In this document: one piece after another, positions 7,015-15,857 of the stretch
Layout of the letters: every line of letters starts with the position of its first letter
How positions within the stretch are numbered: the first letter of the stretch is position 1
Origin: Streptomyces abikoensis
GTDB lineage: Bacteria > Actinomycetota > Actinomycetes > Streptomycetales > Streptomycetaceae
DNA: 64,000 nt
Direction: 5' to 3'
Assembly (NCBI RefSeq): GCF_014648775.1
Contig: NZ_BMRT01000004.1
Span: 496,001-560,000 of the forward strand
The notes under the pieces: model-generated
Seen by the model: only the letters and a program-made list of their open reading frames with translations
Told to the model about the DNA's origin: nothing
Databases searched by the model: none
Made by a program: the position numbers and the translations under genes

Positions 7015-7866
7015 ATGGCCACCATGCCCGACAGAAAGATCGTGGTGCTCGGCGGCACCGGCAAGACCGGCCGCCGCGTCGTGAAAGGGCTGCGGGAACG
7101 CGGCGCGAAGGTCCGCGCGGCGAGCCGCTCCGGTGAAGTCCGCTTCGACTGGGACGACACGGCCACCTGGGAGCCCGCCCTCGCCGGGTCGGACACCGCC
7201 TACCTCGTCGACCGCCAGGACAAGCCGGGCGAGTGGGACGCGGAGGCCCAGATCCGGGACCTGACGAAGCAGGCGGTCGACCTCGGTGTCCGGCGGCTGG
7301 TGGTCCTCCAGGCCCGCGTCACCGACACCGTGGGCGGCAAGTCCCTGGTCGCCGGGGAACGGGCGGTCCGGGAGTCCGGCGCCGAGTGGACCCTGCTGCG
7401 CCCCAACTGGTTCGCCCAGAACTTCGACGAGGGCGTCCTGCTCGACGGCATCCTCGCCGGTGAGCTGGCGCTGCCCGCGGGCAGCGGCCGCGAGCCGTTC
7501 GTGGACGCCGAGGACGTCGCCGCCGTCGCCGTGACCGCGCTCCTGGAGGACGGCCACGGCGGGCAGGTCCACGAGCTGAGCGGGCCGCGCGCCCTGAGCT
7601 TCGACGAGGCCGTCGGCGAGATCGCCCGGGCCACTGGCCGCACCGTGCGCTACACCCCGGTCTCCCACGAGGACTACGTCGCCGAGCTCGTCTCGTACGA
7701 CGTCCCGGAGGACTACGCCGTCTTCGTGGCCGACCTCGTCGCCACGATCCGGGACGGCAGGAACGCCACCCCCACGGACACCGTCCAGCGGGTGCTGGGC
7801 CGACCGCCGCGCGACTTCTCGGAGTTCGTGGCACGGGCCGCCGCCACCGGGGTCTGGAAGGTCTGA
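7015..7866 (+). CDS. NmrA-like NAD(P)-binding protein (atypical SDR)
   Basis: 283 residues; ATG at 7015 follows GGAAAGGCC. The N-terminus carries the Rossmann dinucleotide-binding motif GGTGKTGRRV at residues 13-22. There is no Tyr-x-x-x-Lys catalytic pair of classical reductases, the middle has LRPNWFAQNF near 126-135, and the C-terminal half resembles NmrA/TMR-type proteins. Members either sense redox state or reduce quinones. It is translationally close to the flavin oxygenase and ends at a strong two-way terminator, so these two genes form a closed operon. It may act on the oxygenase product or protect against quinone stress. Confidence 0.85.
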   Translation: MATMPDRKIVVLGGTGKTGRRVVKGLRERGAKVRAASRSGEVRFDWDDTATWEPALAGSDTAYLVDRQDKPGEWDAEAQIRDLTKQAVDLGVRRLVVLQARVTDTVGGKSLVAGERAVRESGAEWTLLRPNWFAQNFDEGVLLDGILAGELALPAGSGREPFVDAEDVAAVAVTALLEDGHGGQVHELSGPRALSFDEAVGEIARATGRTVRYTPVSHEDYVAELVSYDVPEDYAVFVADLVATIRDGRNATPTDTVQRVLGRPPRDFSEFVARAAATGVWKV

Positions 7867-7870
7867 ACGA

Positions 7871-7909
7871 GGCGGTGGCCTCCCCCGACGCTCGGGGGAG
7901 GCCACCGCC
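7871..7909. terminator. Bidirectional terminator between converging operons
   Basis: An 18-bp perfect inverted repeat (7871-7888 and 7892-7909) with a 3-base loop, between the NmrA-like stop (plus strand) and the large SARP stop (minus strand). Stem arms read GGCGGTGGCCTCCCCCGA and its complement. Confidence 0.9.
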
Positions 7910-7931
7910 TTCACTTCATAGGGCCTTTACG

Positions 7932-10529
7932 TCATACGGCGATCCGCCCCTCGCAGGGCGCGCCCCGCCCGGCCACGGGCGGTTCGGGGCGCGCGCCGGC
8001 CGGGGGCATCAGGGTGATGGTGACCGCGCGCCGCATGCTGCCGGCCCAGCACGGGTGGCGGCGCAACAGATCGGGCCGGGCGGTGACGACGACGAGGAGC
8101 GCCGCCGCGTCGTCCGCCCCGGTGTCTGCGAGCGACTCGACGCAGCCGAGCAACTCGTCCCCGGCCAGGTGCATGTCGTCCACGGCCACCACCAGCGGCT
8201 GGACGCGGGCCGCCGCGACCGTGAACTCCCGCCACGCGTCGAGGACGTCGCCGACGTCCGGGCGGCGCAGGGCGGCGCCCACGGGCGACAGCAGCGGCAG
8301 CAGCCGCTGGTGCAGCCGGTGGCGCTCGTCGGCATCGGCCGTCTGGCGCCGGAGGGCGGCGTTCAGTTTGTCGTGGGCCGTGTCGATGGAGTCGCCCGGC
8401 AGGATGTCGCAGCACTCGGCCAGGACGAGGGCCGGGAGCGCCAGGGGGCCCGGATCGTCGTCGTCGGGCGGATAGGCGGTGACGATCCGCACCGGCGCCC
8501 GGGCCGCCTCCAGGGCGCGGCGCTCGAAGTCGCCCAGGAAGCGGGTCTTGCCCGACCCGGGCTCGCCGAGCACGGTCACCAGGTGGGACAGCCCGCGCAG
8601 CCGCGACCACTCCAGCAGCCCGGCCACCAGGTCGAGTTCGTGGTCGTGCTCCCCGACGGCCGCGAGGCGCGCGTACGCCCGCGGCGCCCCGGGCTCGCCC
8701 CGTACGCCGAGGACCTCCCACGCGTCCGGCCGGCCGGCGGCCCTGCGCAGGTGGAGGGCGCCGGAGATGTCGTGGCGCGTGGTTCCGCACAGCCACACCC
8801 GGCCGTCCGGCACCCGGGCCAGCAGGGCCCGGCCGTCGTCGAGCAGGGTCCCGACGACCGTGGGCGGCGCCCCGTCGGCGCCCCCGGCGCCGTCGCCGCC
8901 CGGCAGCCGGACGAGCGCGGGGCCCGACGCCACGGCGGCGGTCACCGTGGCGCCGCCGTCGGCACCGCACCGCGTCCGTACGGCCAGCGCCGCGCGGACC
9001 GCCCGCTCGGCCGCGCCGCGCGGGTCGTGGATGCCGAACAGCGCGAGGGCGACGGAGCCGATGTTCGTCACGAACGTGCCGCCGCAGCGCTCGACTTCCT
9101 CACGGATCATGCTGCCGAGCCCTTCGAGCGCGGAGTCGGCGCTCCCGGGGCTCGCCGTGCGCCAGCCCGCGGGGCGGGCGCACAGCAGGAGGGCGCTGAC
9201 CGTCATGCGTTCGGGGGCGGCGGCGGCGCTGTCCGGTGCGCCCGGAGCGGCGGCCGGGGGGCCGCCCGGATGCCCCATCGAAGTCCGTAGGCCGGAGGTC
9301 GGCCCAGCGGCGGGGGTGTCCGGGTATGCCGCCGGGATCCCCAGGCCGGGCACCGGACCGGGTGCCGCACCGGACGCCGGGTCGAACGCCCGGCCGGACG
9401 TCGAGCCGGATGCCCCACCGGCCATCAGGCCGTACTCGGGGTGGGACCCCACACCGGATGTCACACCGGGCATCCGCCCGGACGCGGGCCCGGGCCCGGG
9501 CGCCAGGCCGTACCCGGGACCGGACGCCACGCCGAGCACGAGCCCCGGCGCGGCCCCGGACGACAACCCCGCTCCGGGCCCGGCCGTCAGACCGGGCGTC
9601 AGCCCGGACGGCAGGCCCGGTGCCGGCCCGGATGTCGACGCCGGCCCCAGCCCGGCCGTCACGCCCGTCACCGCACGCCCCGCCGCCCCCGACCCCGCCC
9701 CACCCGGCGACGCCGGGGCCACCGTGAGCGGCGGCGTGTGCGGAACGGGCCCCGGGGCGCCCGGGGTCAGCAGGGACGGGTCGTGCTGGAGGATCGCGCG
9801 TTGGAGCATGCGGAGTCCTCGGCCGGGCTCCAGGCCGAGGCCCTCGCCCAGGGCGGCGCGCACCCGGTCGTAGAGGTTGAGGGCGTCGGCCTGGCGGCCG
9901 CAGCGGTAGAGCGCGAGCATCAGCTGCCCGGAGGACCGCTCCCGGTGGGGGTGGCCCTCGACCATCGCCTCCAGCCGTCCCAGGACCGTGTGGTGGCGCC
10001 CGCAGGCGAGTTCCGCCTCGAAGAAGTCCTCCATCGCGTCGAGCCGCGCCTTCTCGGCGGCGGTCAGTTCCGGCCAGGCGACGCCCGCCTCCACGAGGTC
10101 GGCGAGGACGGGCCCGCGCCACAGGTCCAGCGCTTCGCGCAGCAGGACCGCGGCGGCCTCGGGCGCCTGTGCGGCCAGTGCCGCCCGGCCGTCCGCCACC
10201 CGCTGCCGGAAGACGAACAGGTCGACGCGCGCGGGGTCGACCTTGAGCATGTAGCCGGGCGCTTTGGTGATCAGCTCCGCGGTGTTGACGCGGGTGCCAC
10301 CGGCGGTGAGCAGGCCGCGCAGGGCCCACACCGCGTTCTGCAGGATCTTGCGCGCCGTGACCGGCGCACCGTCACCGTCCCACAGCGAGCCGAGGAGTTC
10401 GCTCGTCGGGACGACTCGGTTGGCCTGGAGCAGGAGCGAGCCCAGAGTGGCTCGTTGTTTGGTCCCGCCCAGCACCACCGGCACGCCGTCCGAAAGGACT
10501 TCCAACGGCCCCAGCAATCCGAATTGCAT
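7932..10529 (-). CDS. SARP regulator fused to degenerate class III cyclase and AAA ATPase
   Basis: 865 residues from ATG 10529 (GGGGTGGGGT upstream). Order: winged helix of OmpR/SARP type (about 1-95), BTAD helical domain (about 98-245), a Gly/Pro/Ala-rich linker of about 180 residues, a region from Met442 with class III nucleotide cyclase layout (EEVERCGGTF, then GSVALALFG, then AERAVRAALAVR), then an AAA/AAA16-like ATPase with Walker A GEPGSGKT near 655-662 and Walker B VVAVDDMH near 780-787. Both metal-binding aspartates of active cyclases appear replaced, so the domain is probably a sensor or scaffold. The usual C-terminal TPR region of large AfsR-like proteins is missing. It likely activates a nearby promoter, perhaps the PPOX gene or the oxygenase operon. 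Confidence 0.8.
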   Translation of the reverse strand: MQFGLLGPLEVLSDGVPVVLGGTKQRATLGSLLLQANRVVPTSELLGSLWDGDGAPVTARKILQNAVWALRGLLTAGGTRVNTAELITKAPGYMLKVDPARVDLFVFRQRVADGRAALAAQAPEAAAVLLREALDLWRGPVLADLVEAGVAWPELTAAEKARLDAMEDFFEAELACGRHHTVLGRLEAMVEGHPHRERSSGQLMLALYRCGRQADALNLYDRVRAALGEGLGLEPGRGLRMLQRAILQHDPSLLTPGAPGPVPHTPPLTVAPASPGGAGSGAAGRAVTGVTAGLGPASTSGPAPGLPSGLTPGLTAGPGAGLSSGAAPGLVLGVASGPGYGLAPGPGPASGRMPGVTSGVGSHPEYGLMAGGASGSTSGRAFDPASGAAPGPVPGLGIPAAYPDTPAAGPTSGLRTSMGHPGGPPAAAPGAPDSAAAAPERMTVSALLLCARPAGWRTASPGSADSALEGLGSMIREEVERCGGTFVTNIGSVALALFGIHDPRGAAERAVRAALAVRTRCGADGGATVTAAVASGPALVRLPGGDGAGGADGAPPTVVGTLLDDGRALLARVPDGRVWLCGTTRHDISGALHLRRAAGRPDAWEVLGVRGEPGAPRAYARLAAVGEHDHELDLVAGLLEWSRLRGLSHLVTVLGEPGSGKTRFLGDFERRALEAARAPVRIVTAYPPDDDDPGPLALPALVLAECCDILPGDSIDTAHDKLNAALRRQTADADERHRLHQRLLPLLSPVGAALRRPDVGDVLDAWREFTVAAARVQPLVVAVDDMHLAGDELLGCVESLADTGADDAAALLVVVTARPDLLRRHPCWAGSMRRAVTITLMPPAGARPEPPVAGRGAPCEGRIAV

Positions 10530-10635
10530 GGTTACCCCACCCCAAAAGGACGTCACCGAACCGGGCACGAACGGGCGGCACCACCCGGCCGCGTGCCCTG
10601 AGGAGAGTGCTATTGGGCGGCCATGGTGTCAGCCG

Positions 10636-10657
10636 TCTCTTGAGGTTCTCTTGAGGT
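10636..10657 (+). promoter_or_regulatory. Perfect 11-bp tandem repeat, candidate SARP site
   Basis: TCTCTTGAGGT occurs twice in direct tandem (10636-10646, 10647-10657) in the 280-base divergent region between the large SARP (start 10529) and the PPOX-fold gene (start 10810). SARP proteins such as DnrI and ActII-ORF4 bind heptamer direct repeats spaced by 11 bp, which this matches in spacing though the heptamer (TTGAGGT) differs from TCGAGCG. It could serve either gene. Confidence 0.55.
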
Positions 10658-10809
10658 TCGGGTCGCCTACCGGTGCCGTCCACCGGTGTCGTGCGCGCGG
10701 TACCCCGGCGGTGCGTGGGTGAGGTGAAAGTGCCTCCTTCCGCAGCGGGTTCGGGCCATGCATGCTGACGGCGGACAGGACGACTCATGATGAATGCCGA
10801 GGATCCGCT

Positions 10810-11298
10810 GTGGCCACGAAAGTTACGACGTTCTCCGAAATCGAGGACAAGTTCTTCGAATACATCCGGGACATCGTCTACTGCACAATGATCACCGTCG
10901 ACCGGAAGGGGCGGCCCCGCGCACGGGTGCTGCTGCCGATATGGGAGGTGGTCGACGGCCGGCCGGTCGGCTGGCTCGCCGCCTACAAGACGCCGGTCAA
11001 GGCCGCGCACCTGGCGAACAACCCGCACACCACCTACTCGTACTGGAATCCGCGCCAGAACGCGGTGTTCATCGACAGCGTCTCCACCTGGGCGACGGAC
11101 GCCGAGACACGGGCGTACGCCTGGGACCTCTACCGGAAGGGCAGCCCCGCCGGCGTCGGCTACAACCCGCGCAACTTCTGGCGCGAGGGCCCCACCGATC
11201 CCCAGTACCACGTTCTCCGCATTGATCCTTGGCGTGTACAAGTACTGCGCGGTACGGATTTGACCAGTCGGATTTGGACAGACGAGACGCAGCGCTGA
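10810..11298 (+). CDS. Pyridoxamine 5'-phosphate oxidase-fold (PPOX) protein
   Basis: 162 residues from GTG 10810, with GAGGATC upstream; an earlier ATG has no site. Split-barrel flavin-binding fold: the segment from residue 17 (IRDIVYCTMITVDRKGRPRAR) is the classic beta-hairpin of PPOX/F420-dependent proteins, followed by TPVKAAHLANNPH near 60-72 and an NFWREGP C-terminal portion. The family includes FMN-dependent oxidases and F420-dependent reductases; the sequence alone does not decide. It is divergent from the large SARP, with an 11-bp repeat between them, and convergent with a second SARP, which suggests that one of them controls it. Confidence 0.85.
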   Translation: MATKVTTFSEIEDKFFEYIRDIVYCTMITVDRKGRPRARVLLPIWEVVDGRPVGWLAAYKTPVKAAHLANNPHTTYSYWNPRQNAVFIDSVSTWATDAETRAYAWDLYRKGSPAGVGYNPRNFWREGPTDPQYHVLRIDPWRVQVLRGTDLTSRIWTDETQR

Positions 11299-11327
11299 GA
11301 CCTCCCCCGATCGATTGCCGGTGGCGG

Positions 11328-12218
11328 TCAGGGCGCGAGCTCGGGGCGGCAGGGCCGGCGCCAGGCGAGGCCGGCGGGCGGCGGCCCGCCCAGGGAGGCC
11401 GTGCGCTGCGGCGGCCGGCGCGACGACCCGGCGGCCGCCCGCCGCGCCGGCGGGGACGACGGCGGGGGCGTGGCGAGCATCTCCTGGTGCAGCCGCTGGA
11501 TGTCGCCGGAGGGCTCCAGGCCCAGCTCGTCCCAGAGGATGCGGTACATCTGCCGGTACGCCTGGAGCGCCTCGGCCCGGCGCCCGGCCTGGTGGAGGGC
11601 CGCGATCAGCTGGCCGTGGAAGGACTCGTTGAGCGGGTAGTCGTGGACCAGCACCCGCAGTTCGGCGATGGCGTCGCGCTGCCGGCCGAGCGCGGCCCAC
11701 GCCTCGATGCGCAGCTCCAGGGCCCGCACCCGGATCTCCTCCAGGCGGGCGATGCGGCTCGACAGCACGTCGCCCGTGGGCACGTTCACCATCAGCGGCC
11801 CCCGCCAGATGTCCAGGGCCCGGCCGAGCGCGGCCTCCGCGCTCTCGTGGCGGCACTCCCGGACGTCGGCCCTGGCCTGGGCCACCAGGCGCTCGAAGAC
11901 CTTGATGTCGACGGCCTCCGGGGCCACCCGCATCATGTAGCCGCCGGGCCGCAGCGTCAGCAGCGGGTCGCGGCCGGCGGGGCGGCCCTCCTGTGCCAGC
12001 AGTTTGCGGGCGTGGTGGATGTAGGTCTGCACGGTGTTCAGGGCGCTGCGCGGCGCGGCGCCCTGCCACAGTTCACGGATGAGGGACTCGGTCGTGACGA
12101 TCTCGTTCGCCCGTATCAGCAGGAGGGCCAGTGTCTGCGAGACCTTGGGCGTCCCCGCCTGGCGGACCTCGCCCTCGTCGGTCACGATCTCGAACGGGCC
12201 GATCAGTCTGAACCTCAC
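11328..12218 (-). CDS. SARP-family transcriptional activator
   Basis: 296 residues from GTG 12218 (GAAGG upstream). The N-terminal winged helix (about 1-95, with SQTLALLLIRANEIV and a PRSALNTVQTYIHHARKLL recognition region) is followed by a BTAD domain (about 98-245) ending in GLEPSGDIQRLHQEML. A Pro/Arg/Ala-rich tail of about 45 residues is probably disordered. This is the small stand-alone SARP type found as pathway-specific activators of antibiotic clusters (ActII-ORF4, RedD). No complete biosynthetic cluster is in the window, so its targets may be the nearby oxygenase and efflux genes or lie elsewhere. It pairs with the larger SARP 1.1 kb away. Confidence 0.92.
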   Translation of the reverse strand: MRFRLIGPFEIVTDEGEVRQAGTPKVSQTLALLLIRANEIVTTESLIRELWQGAAPRSALNTVQTYIHHARKLLAQEGRPAGRDPLLTLRPGGYMMRVAPEAVDIKVFERLVAQARADVRECRHESAEAALGRALDIWRGPLMVNVPTGDVLSSRIARLEEIRVRALELRIEAWAALGRQRDAIAELRVLVHDYPLNESFHGQLIAALHQAGRRAEALQAYRQMYRILWDELGLEPSGDIQRLHQEMLATPPPSSPPARRAAAGSSRRPPQRTASLGGPPPAGLAWRRPCRPELAP

Positions 12219-12296
12219 GACGCACCTTCTTCTCCTGGGCTGGCCCCGAGGGTAGGCGCAGGTGGCCGGAATCTTGCTTATCGGATTTTTAGAGTG

Positions 12297-13502
12297 TCAC
12301 TTTGCCGGACGGACGGTTTGTTTTCCCGCGGACGGCGACTTCCGGCTCACCGGCACCGCTCCCGTCTCGCGGCAGATGAGCAGCAGGGCGCGGTCGTCGT
12401 TGACGTCCTTGGCGACCGCCTCGATCAGGTGCCAGGCCGCGCCGTGGAAGCCGGAGGTGACGTAGCGGTCGGCCTCGCCCGTGAGGCGGTCCATGCCCTC
12501 CGTCAGCTCGCGCTCGTTCGTCTCCACCAGGCCGTCCGTGAAGAGCATCAGGACGTCGCCGGGGCGCAGCCTGCCCTTCACCGGGTCGAACTGGGCGCCG
12601 TCGTAGACGCCCAGCAGGGGGCCCTCGGCGGCCTTCTCCTCCCAGCGGCCCGTGCCGGCGCAGAGCTGGAGGCCGGGCAGGTGGCCGGCGGACAGCAGCT
12701 CGTAGTCGCCCGTCTCCAGGTCGAGGACGAGGTGGACGGAGGTGGCGAACCCCTCGTCCCAGTCCTGGCGCAGGAGGTAGGCGTTGGCGGCCGGGAGGAA
12801 GGCGTGGGGCGGGAGGGAGCCGAGGAGACCGCCGAAGGCGCCGGAGAGCAGCAGGGCCCGCGACGCGGCGTCCATGCCCTTGCCGGAGACGTCCGTCAGG
12901 ACGACCTCCAGGGTGCGGCCGCCGTTGGTGCGCGCGGCCACGACGAAGTCACCGGAGAAGGACTGGCCGCCGGCCGGGCGCAGCGCCATCTCGCGGTGCC
13001 AGCCCCGGGGCAGCTTGGGGAGCTTGCTCTGGACGCGGATGCGTTCGCGGAGGTCGAAGAGCATCGTTCCGCCGCGTCTCCAGGGGACCCCGACCCGGCT
13101 GCGGAACTGCGCGATCAGCAGGCCGAAGAAACCGACCGCCGCCACGACGAGGATGGTGCCGGGGGTGACGCGTTCCGCGCCGTGGTGGGAGGGGTCGTCG
13201 AGGAGCGCCGACTCCATGATGAGGGCGGCGGCCGACGCGGCGTACAGGCCCAGCAGGCTCGCCGGGCGCAGCAGCAGGCCGCCCGCGACGATGGGCAGGA
13301 CGAGCGCGGCCGGGGCGCACCACTCGGGCTGGGCGACGGTGCCCCAGGCGAGGGCGGGGACGGCCAGCAGCAGGGCGGTGAGGGCGACCGAGTCGGAGCC
13401 GTCGCCGCGGAAGTAGTCGACCCCGGCTTTGCGCATGCTCGTGCGGGCCCGGTGCAGTGCTTTGCGCATCCGGGCCGTCGGAGTCTCCGCACCGCCAGTC
13501 AT
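12297..13502 (-). CDS. Membrane-anchored SpoIIE-type PP2C serine phosphatase
   Basis: 401 residues. Four hydrophobic segments at about 38-57, 62-80, 85-98 and 115-132 anchor the protein; the rest is a cytoplasmic PPM/SpoIIE phosphatase domain. Visible motifs: GGQSFSGDF near 183-191 (first metal Asp), VLTDVSGKGMDAA at about 207-219 (metal-binding Asp), LMLFTDGLVE near 325-334 and NDDRALLLI near the end. Such proteins dephosphorylate anti-anti-sigma factors in partner-switching pathways. No anti-sigma partner is adjacent; the nearest HATPase is at 1289. Lacks PAS or GAF sensor domains, so the membrane part may be the sensor. Confidence 0.9.
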   Translation of the reverse strand: MTGGAETPTARMRKALHRARTSMRKAGVDYFRGDGSDSVALTALLLAVPALAWGTVAQPEWCAPAALVLPIVAGGLLLRPASLLGLYAASAAALIMESALLDDPSHHGAERVTPGTILVVAAVGFFGLLIAQFRSRVGVPWRRGGTMLFDLRERIRVQSKLPKLPRGWHREMALRPAGGQSFSGDFVVAARTNGGRTLEVVLTDVSGKGMDAASRALLLSGAFGGLLGSLPPHAFLPAANAYLLRQDWDEGFATSVHLVLDLETGDYELLSAGHLPGLQLCAGTGRWEEKAAEGPLLGVYDGAQFDPVKGRLRPGDVLMLFTDGLVETNERELTEGMDRLTGEADRYVTSGFHGAAWHLIEAVAKDVNDDRALLLICRETGAVPVSRKSPSAGKQTVRPAK

Positions 13503-13650
13503 TGCATCGGGACCTTATCCACCCATTCGGCGGTGCGTCGATTCACGCCGCGCCGACACGGCTGCCTTCGGAGCGCCGGGTCAGCACCCGGAGAGCAACC
13601 ATATGCGAAATTCGTTCGCTTGAACGGGATTGCGTTGCTAGGCATGGGTT

Positions 13651-14907
13651 ATGACGACGGATCTACGGGTACTGCGGCCGACCGATTGGGATCAGTGGTA
13701 CGGCACCTTGGAGCTGGCTTTCGGTGGCGTACCGGAGACACCGGAGGAGCGGACGCTGTGGCGGGAACTGACCCGTTTCGACCGCTCGATCGGGGCCTGG
13801 GACGGACCCGACGTGGTGGGTTCGGCGGGCTCCTTCGCCTTCCGGATGGCGGTTCCGGGCGGCTCGCTGGTGCCGGCGGCGGGCGTGACCATGGTGGGCG
13901 TCCGGCCGACGCACCGCAGGCAGGGGGTGCTGACGTCGATGATGCGGCACCTGCTGGAGGGCGTCCGGGAGCGACGTGAGCCGCTGGCCGCGCTGACCGC
14001 CTCCGAGCCGGGTATCTACGGGCGGTTCGGGTACGGAATCGCGACACACAGAATTCACGCGCGTGTCGACACCTCCCGCGTGCGACTTGTCATACCGGAA
14101 GACCCATCAGCCACAGACGGCTCATACGCAACAGATGGTGTGCGGATCCGCTTGTCGGCGCCCGAGGACGCGCGTGCCGCGTGCGAGGAGGTGTACGCGC
14201 GCCGGGTCACCACCCGCCCCGGGATGCTCGCCCGGCAGCCCGCCTGGGACGCCGTGCCCCTGCTCGACCCCGTCGACAAGCGGGACGGCGCCTCGCCCCT
14301 GAACTGCGTCCTGGCCGAGGCCGACGGCGAGACCGTCGGGTACGCCCGCTACGCGATCCGGCCCTCCTGGGACCGGCGCGGCCCCCGGGGCACGGTCGTC
14401 CTGCGCGATCTGGAGGCCCTGACCCCGGCGGCACGCGCCGCTCTGTGGCGCTACCTCTTCGGTCTCGACCTGACCTCGGAGATCGACGCGTTCAGCCTCC
14501 CCGTCGACGATCCGCTGCTCCAGCTCGTCGACGACATCCGGCGCTGCGACGTCCAGGTCGCCGACCAGCTGCACCTGCGGCTCGTCGACGTCGGTGACGC
14601 GCTCGCGGCGCGGACGTACGCGGCGCCCGTGGACGTCGTCCTCGACGTGACGGACGCGTTCTGCCCCTGGAACACCGGGCGGTGGCGGCTGACCGGCGAC
14701 GCCAAGGGCGCGACGTGCGCGCGGACGCGCGACGCCGCCGATCTGGCCCTGTCCGCGCGGGAGCTGGGCGCCGCCTATCTGGGCGGGACGTCACTGGCCG
14801 CGCTGGCGGGCGCGGGACGGGTCCGGGAGCTGCGGGAGGGGGCGCTGGCGGAGGCGTCGGTCGCGTTCACGAGCGCGGTCGCGCCCTGGCTGCCGCACGG
14901 GTTCTGA
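13651..14907 (+). CDS. Eis-like GNAT N-acetyltransferase
   Basis: 418 residues, the normal length of the Eis family. Acetyl-CoA site: VTMVGVRPTHRRQGVLTSMM at residues 79-98, with the RRQGV pyrophosphate loop. A second GNAT-like domain and a sterol-carrier-like C-terminal domain follow, ending with a terminal Phe418, whose carboxylate acts as general base in Mycobacterium Eis. Eis enzymes acetylate amines at several positions, including aminoglycosides and lysine-containing substrates; the natural substrate here is unknown. Ribosome binding site is weak. Convergent with the glycosylase gene, with only 21 bases between stops. Confidence 0.9.
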   Translation: MTTDLRVLRPTDWDQWYGTLELAFGGVPETPEERTLWRELTRFDRSIGAWDGPDVVGSAGSFAFRMAVPGGSLVPAAGVTMVGVRPTHRRQGVLTSMMRHLLEGVRERREPLAALTASEPGIYGRFGYGIATHRIHARVDTSRVRLVIPEDPSATDGSYATDGVRIRLSAPEDARAACEEVYARRVTTRPGMLARQPAWDAVPLLDPVDKRDGASPLNCVLAEADGETVGYARYAIRPSWDRRGPRGTVVLRDLEALTPAARAALWRYLFGLDLTSEIDAFSLPVDDPLLQLVDDIRRCDVQVADQLHLRLVDVGDALAARTYAAPVDVVLDVTDAFCPWNTGRWRLTGDAKGATCARTRDAADLALSARELGAAYLGGTSLAALAGAGRVRELREGALAEASVAFTSAVAPWLPHGF

Positions 14908-14928
14908 CGGGTTGTCGCCTTGTGGCGG

Positions 14929-15753
14929 TCACGCCTGCTGGCAGGTCGGGCACCAGAAGAGGTTGCGGGCGGCCAGGTCCGCGGTGCGGATCGCGCCGCC
15001 GCAGACCAGGCACGGCCGGTCCGCGCTGCGGTAGACGTAGACCTCGCCGCCGTGGTCGTCCACGCGCGGCGGGCGGCCCATGGCCTCGGGGGTGTGCTCG
15101 GGGCGCACGGTGTCGATGCGGTTGTTGCGCACGCCCTCGCGCATGAGGTCGACGAGGTCCGCCCAGATCGCGTCCCACTCGCGGCGGGTCACGTCACGGC
15201 CGGCGCGGTACGGGTCGATGCCGTGCCGGAAGAGGACCTCGGCCCGGTAGACGTTGCCGACGCCCGCGACGACCTTCTGGTCCATGAGGAGGGCGGCGAC
15301 GCTCGTGCGGCTGCGGGAGACCCGGGCGTAGGCGCGGCCGCCGTCGTCCCCGGGGCGCAGCGGGTCGGGGCCCAGGCGGTCGTGTATCGCCTGCTTCTCG
15401 CCGTCGGTGATCAGCGCGCAGGTCGTCGGGCCGCGCAGGTCCGCGTACGCGGTGCCGCTCGCGTTCGTGGTCGCCAGGCGGAGGCGGACGGTGTCCGTGG
15501 GGGGCGGGGCCGCCTGGCCGGTGCCCCAGGTGTATTTGCCGAAGAGGCCCAGGTGGATGTGGACCCAGCCGGTTGCGGCGAAGCCGAGGAAAAGGTGTTT
15601 GCCGTGGGCTTCGGCGGTCTCGAGGACCTGGCCGTCTATCAGCGCCGCGCTGTCGGAGAACTTGCCCTGGGGGCTGGTCGCGCGGACGGTTCGTCCCGCG
15701 AACGCCTTGTGGTGGTCCGCCGCCAGGCGGTGGATCGTATGCCCTTCGGGCAT
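14929..15753 (-). CDS. Fpg/Nei family DNA glycosylase (endonuclease VIII-like)
   Basis: 274 residues. Start is fixed by chemistry: after Met the sequence is Pro2-Glu3-Gly-His, and Pro2 is the catalytic N-terminal nucleophile in this family. The PEGHTIHRLA opening matches the actinobacterial Nei2 subgroup. The C-terminus has a zinc finger with Cys-x2-Cys and Cys-x2-Cys (CLVCGG ... CPTCQQ). The enzyme removes oxidised pyrimidines or purines and cleaves the strand by beta,delta-elimination. It follows rpiB in the same direction 104 bases away, an arrangement I recall as conserved in Streptomyces. Confidence 0.93.
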   Translation of the reverse strand: MPEGHTIHRLAADHHKAFAGRTVRATSPQGKFSDSAALIDGQVLETAEAHGKHLFLGFAATGWVHIHLGLFGKYTWGTGQAAPPPTDTVRLRLATTNASGTAYADLRGPTTCALITDGEKQAIHDRLGPDPLRPGDDGGRAYARVSRSRTSVAALLMDQKVVAGVGNVYRAEVLFRHGIDPYRAGRDVTRREWDAIWADLVDLMREGVRNNRIDTVRPEHTPEAMGRPPRVDDHGGEVYVYRSADRPCLVCGGAIRTADLAARNLFWCPTCQQA

Positions 15754-15857
15754 GGGGTGTCCTCCCGGACGGCTCGTTTTTTCCGCCGCTTCGCGGCGGT
15801 CCTCCCCCACCCACCCGCCCGATCACCCGGAACCGGGTGGGTGAGGGAAAGATCCCG

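Noticed and set aside
9240..9740. Repeat tract suggesting a separate minisatellite locus
   Set aside because: It is a coding linker in frame with both flanking domains of the large SARP.
15782..15798. Hairpin CCGCCGC ... GCGGCGG beside a T run, as a terminator
   Set aside because: The T run is on the wrong side of the stem for either strand, so it would not act as a rho-independent terminator.
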